7,029 bases of DNA from Candidatus Latescibacterota bacterium. Its GTDB lineage: Bacteria > Latescibacterota > UBA2968 > UBA8231. Position 1 is the stretch's first letter; every line of letters starts with the position of its first letter. Shown here one piece after another: positions 6,079-7,029 of the stretch. Both the position numbers and the translations under genes were made by a program. Location: NCBI GenBank assembly GCA_022826515.1, contig JAJDUT010000094.1, forward strand, positions 1 through 7,029, given 5' to 3'. A model generated the notes under the pieces. The model was not told where the DNA came from, made no database searches, and saw only the letters and a program-made list of their open reading frames with translations.

Positions 6079-6863
6079 GCCAGATCATCCCCGAACAATA
6101 CATGTGCTACTGCGCCAAAGAACCCCTCACCATCGACGGCCACCTCACCGAAGCGTCTTGGAAACGCGCCCCTCGCACCCCTTTATTCGTCGATATCGAA
6201 GGAGACAAAAAGCCCCTGCCCCGCTTTGCTACCCGGGTCGCCATGCTGTGGGACGACGACTATTTCTACTTTGGCGCTGATATGGAAGAGCCGCACGTAT
6301 GGGGCACGCTGACCAAGCGCGACTCGGTCATTTGCGAAGACAATGATTTCGAGATCTTCATCGATCCAGACGACGATGGCGAGCACTATATGGAATTTGA
6401 GATCAACCCACTCAACGTGGCTTGGGATCTCTATCTGCCCAAGCAATACAACCGAGGCGGCGAGGCCGACTGGGGCTTCGACTTTGAAGGCATCAAACAC
6501 GCCGTGCAGATCGACGGCACCCTCAATTGCTCGGACGATGTGGATCGGGGCTGGTCGGTGGAGGTGGCCATCCCTTGGAGCAGCATGGAAAAATACGCTG
6601 GCACCGCCTGCCCTCCCAATCCCGGCGACCGCTGGCGGGTCAACTTCTCCCGCGTCGAGTGGGAATTCGAGCGCTACAAGGGCGGTTATTTGAAAAGGGA
6701 AGGCGTTCCCTGCGACAACTGGGTGTGGTCGCCGATGGGCGTGATCAATATGCACGAGCCCCACATGTGGGGATACGTGCAGTTTTCCGCCGTCACCGTG
6801 GGCGAGGGCGAGGACGCATTCTCAGCGACGCCAGCGGCGCGTCCAGCACCGGAAGCGCCGTAG
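6075..6863 (+). CDS. CBM9-like (carbohydrate-binding family 9-like) protein
   Basis: A 262-residue protein matching the CBM9-like/DOMON-type beta-sandwich. LTIDGHLTEASWKRAP (18-33) is the typical opening. Next come VAMLWDDDYFYFGADMEEPHVW (55-76), DNDFEIFIDPDDDGEHYMEFEINPLN (89-114), GWSVEVAIPWSSM (159-171), RVNFSRVEW (188-196), and the closing WVWSPMGVINMHEPHMWGYVQFS (216-238). The last block, rich in Trp and containing NMH, is shared by many stand-alone CBM9-like proteins in uncultured bacteria. The role is presumably binding or processing of saccharides; no catalytic site is evident. No signal peptide is visible, so it appears cytoplasmic, which is odd for a polysaccharide binder. The start is supported by AAGGA (6062-6066) eight bases upstream. 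The tail after about 240 is low-complexity (Ala/Pro-rich). It overlaps the acetyltransferase remnant by four bases, and the IS110 end follows 27 bp after its stop. Confidence 0.85.
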   Translation: MSQIIPEQYMCYCAKEPLTIDGHLTEASWKRAPRTPLFVDIEGDKKPLPRFATRVAMLWDDDYFYFGADMEEPHVWGTLTKRDSVICEDNDFEIFIDPDDDGEHYMEFEINPLNVAWDLYLPKQYNRGGEADWGFDFEGIKHAVQIDGTLNCSDDVDRGWSVEVAIPWSSMEKYAGTACPPNPGDRWRVNFSRVEWEFERYKGGYLKREGVPCDNWVWSPMGVINMHEPHMWGYVQFSAVTVGEGEDAFSATPAARPAPEAP

Positions 6864-6890
6864 CAATGCGGAGATTGGCATGGCTAGAAT
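6864..6890. other. Short spacer between CBM9-like stop and IS110 end
   Basis: Only 27 bases separate the TAG at 6861-6863 from the point where sequence shared with the left IS copy begins. The IS insertion therefore lies immediately behind the CBM9-like gene and leaves its coding sequence intact. No terminator hairpin is seen in this stretch. Confidence 0.55.
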
Positions 6891-7029
6891 CGCGGGAGTA
6901 TCTGTGTTGTGTGTCAAGCCTTTTTTATCCTGCTTTGGCTTGGTGTTGCACCCAAGGGGTTCGTCGATGGGCAATGGCGTTGAGCAGCAGGAGCAGCTTG
7001 CGCATCACCGCGACCACCGCGACCTTGCC
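6891..7029 (-). mobile_element. Right (3') end of an IS110-family insertion sequence, right-hand copy
   Basis: This is the second copy of the element seen at 1-99, in opposite orientation. The identity of 6891-6989 with the reverse complement of 1-99 is exact, and the window continues 40 bases further into the transposase gene. The junction at 6891 reads, on the minus strand, ACTCCCGCG and then ATTCTAGCC. It shares the first palindrome arm with the left copy but not the second. The identity suggests recent transposition or an assembly repeat. Confidence 0.8.
6925..7029 (-). CDS. IS110-family transposase, C-terminal fragment cut by the window edge
   Basis: Reading in from the window edge on the minus strand gives GKVAVVAVMRKLLLLLNAIA, followed by HRRTPWVQHQAKAG and TAA (34 residues in view). 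The order GK-x-A-x-x-A-x-MRKLL-x-x-LNA...TPW is the diagnostic C-terminus of IS110-family transposases (Tnp20 domain end). The catalytic DEDD domain and the catalytic serine are beyond the edge. The non-coding part after the stop is only about 34 bases, so the bridge RNA of this element, if it belongs to the IS110 group, would be at the opposite end, outside the window. Confidence 0.8.
   Translation of the reverse strand, partial: GKVAVVAVMRKLLLLLNAIAHRRTPWVQHQAKAG

Noticed and set aside
6183..6764. Minus-strand open frame (193 codons) opposite the CBM9-like gene
   Set aside because: Shadow of a clearly recognised gene in high-GC sequence; no domain pattern.
1..7029. CRISPR array, tRNA, rRNA, toxin-antitoxin or defence genes
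   Set aside because: No regularly spaced repeats, no tRNA cloverleaf pattern noticed, and no matching protein motifs found in any of the supported genes.

Overview
The window looks like a piece of an uncultivated, moderately GC-rich Gram-negative bacterium, probably in or near the FCB/Latescibacterota/Poribacteria assemblage. The clues are a secreted enzyme ending in a NYPNPFN-type (FlgD-Ig/type IX secretion-like) tail, a stand-alone CBM9-like protein, an opine-dehydrogenase-family protein, and short GC-rich palindromic repeats of a kind scattered through such genomes. The taxonomic placement is inference from gene style, not a database match.

Layout. Both edges are the same sequence in opposite orientation. 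Positions 1-99 are the exact reverse complement of 6891-6989. In each copy the outer part encodes the last residues of an IS110-family transposase (MRKLL...LNAIAHRRTPW... then stop), with the transposase 3' ends pointing inward. About 6.8 kb of chromosomal cargo lies between two inverted copies of one IS110-type element. The left copy abuts, and seems to share one arm of, a REP-like palindrome (92-110). A second GC-rich hairpin (187-208) lies just beyond the stop of the first cargo gene.

The cargo is two divergent blocks. On the minus strand, read from 5122 down to 212, are an octopine/nopaline-dehydrogenase-family oxidoreductase, a large exported TPR protein with a C-terminal TlpA-like thioredoxin domain, and a secreted GH16-type glycoside hydrolase with a C-terminal sorting/Ig-like tail. 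Gaps are 50 and 40 bp, so co-transcription is plausible. On the plus strand from 5259 are a cupin protein with an unusual helical C-terminal extension, a 48-codon remnant of a GNAT acetyltransferase N-terminus (5932-6078), and a CBM9-like protein whose start codon overlaps the remnant's stop.

Functionally, GH16 and CBM9-like proteins point to polysaccharide use and the TlpA-TPR protein to envelope redox chemistry. I do not see a tightly coherent new pathway. The points most worth following are the inverted IS110 pair, its apparent targeting of a palindromic repeat, and the truncated GNAT gene fused to the CBM9 gene's 5' region. No tRNA, rRNA or CRISPR was recognised.
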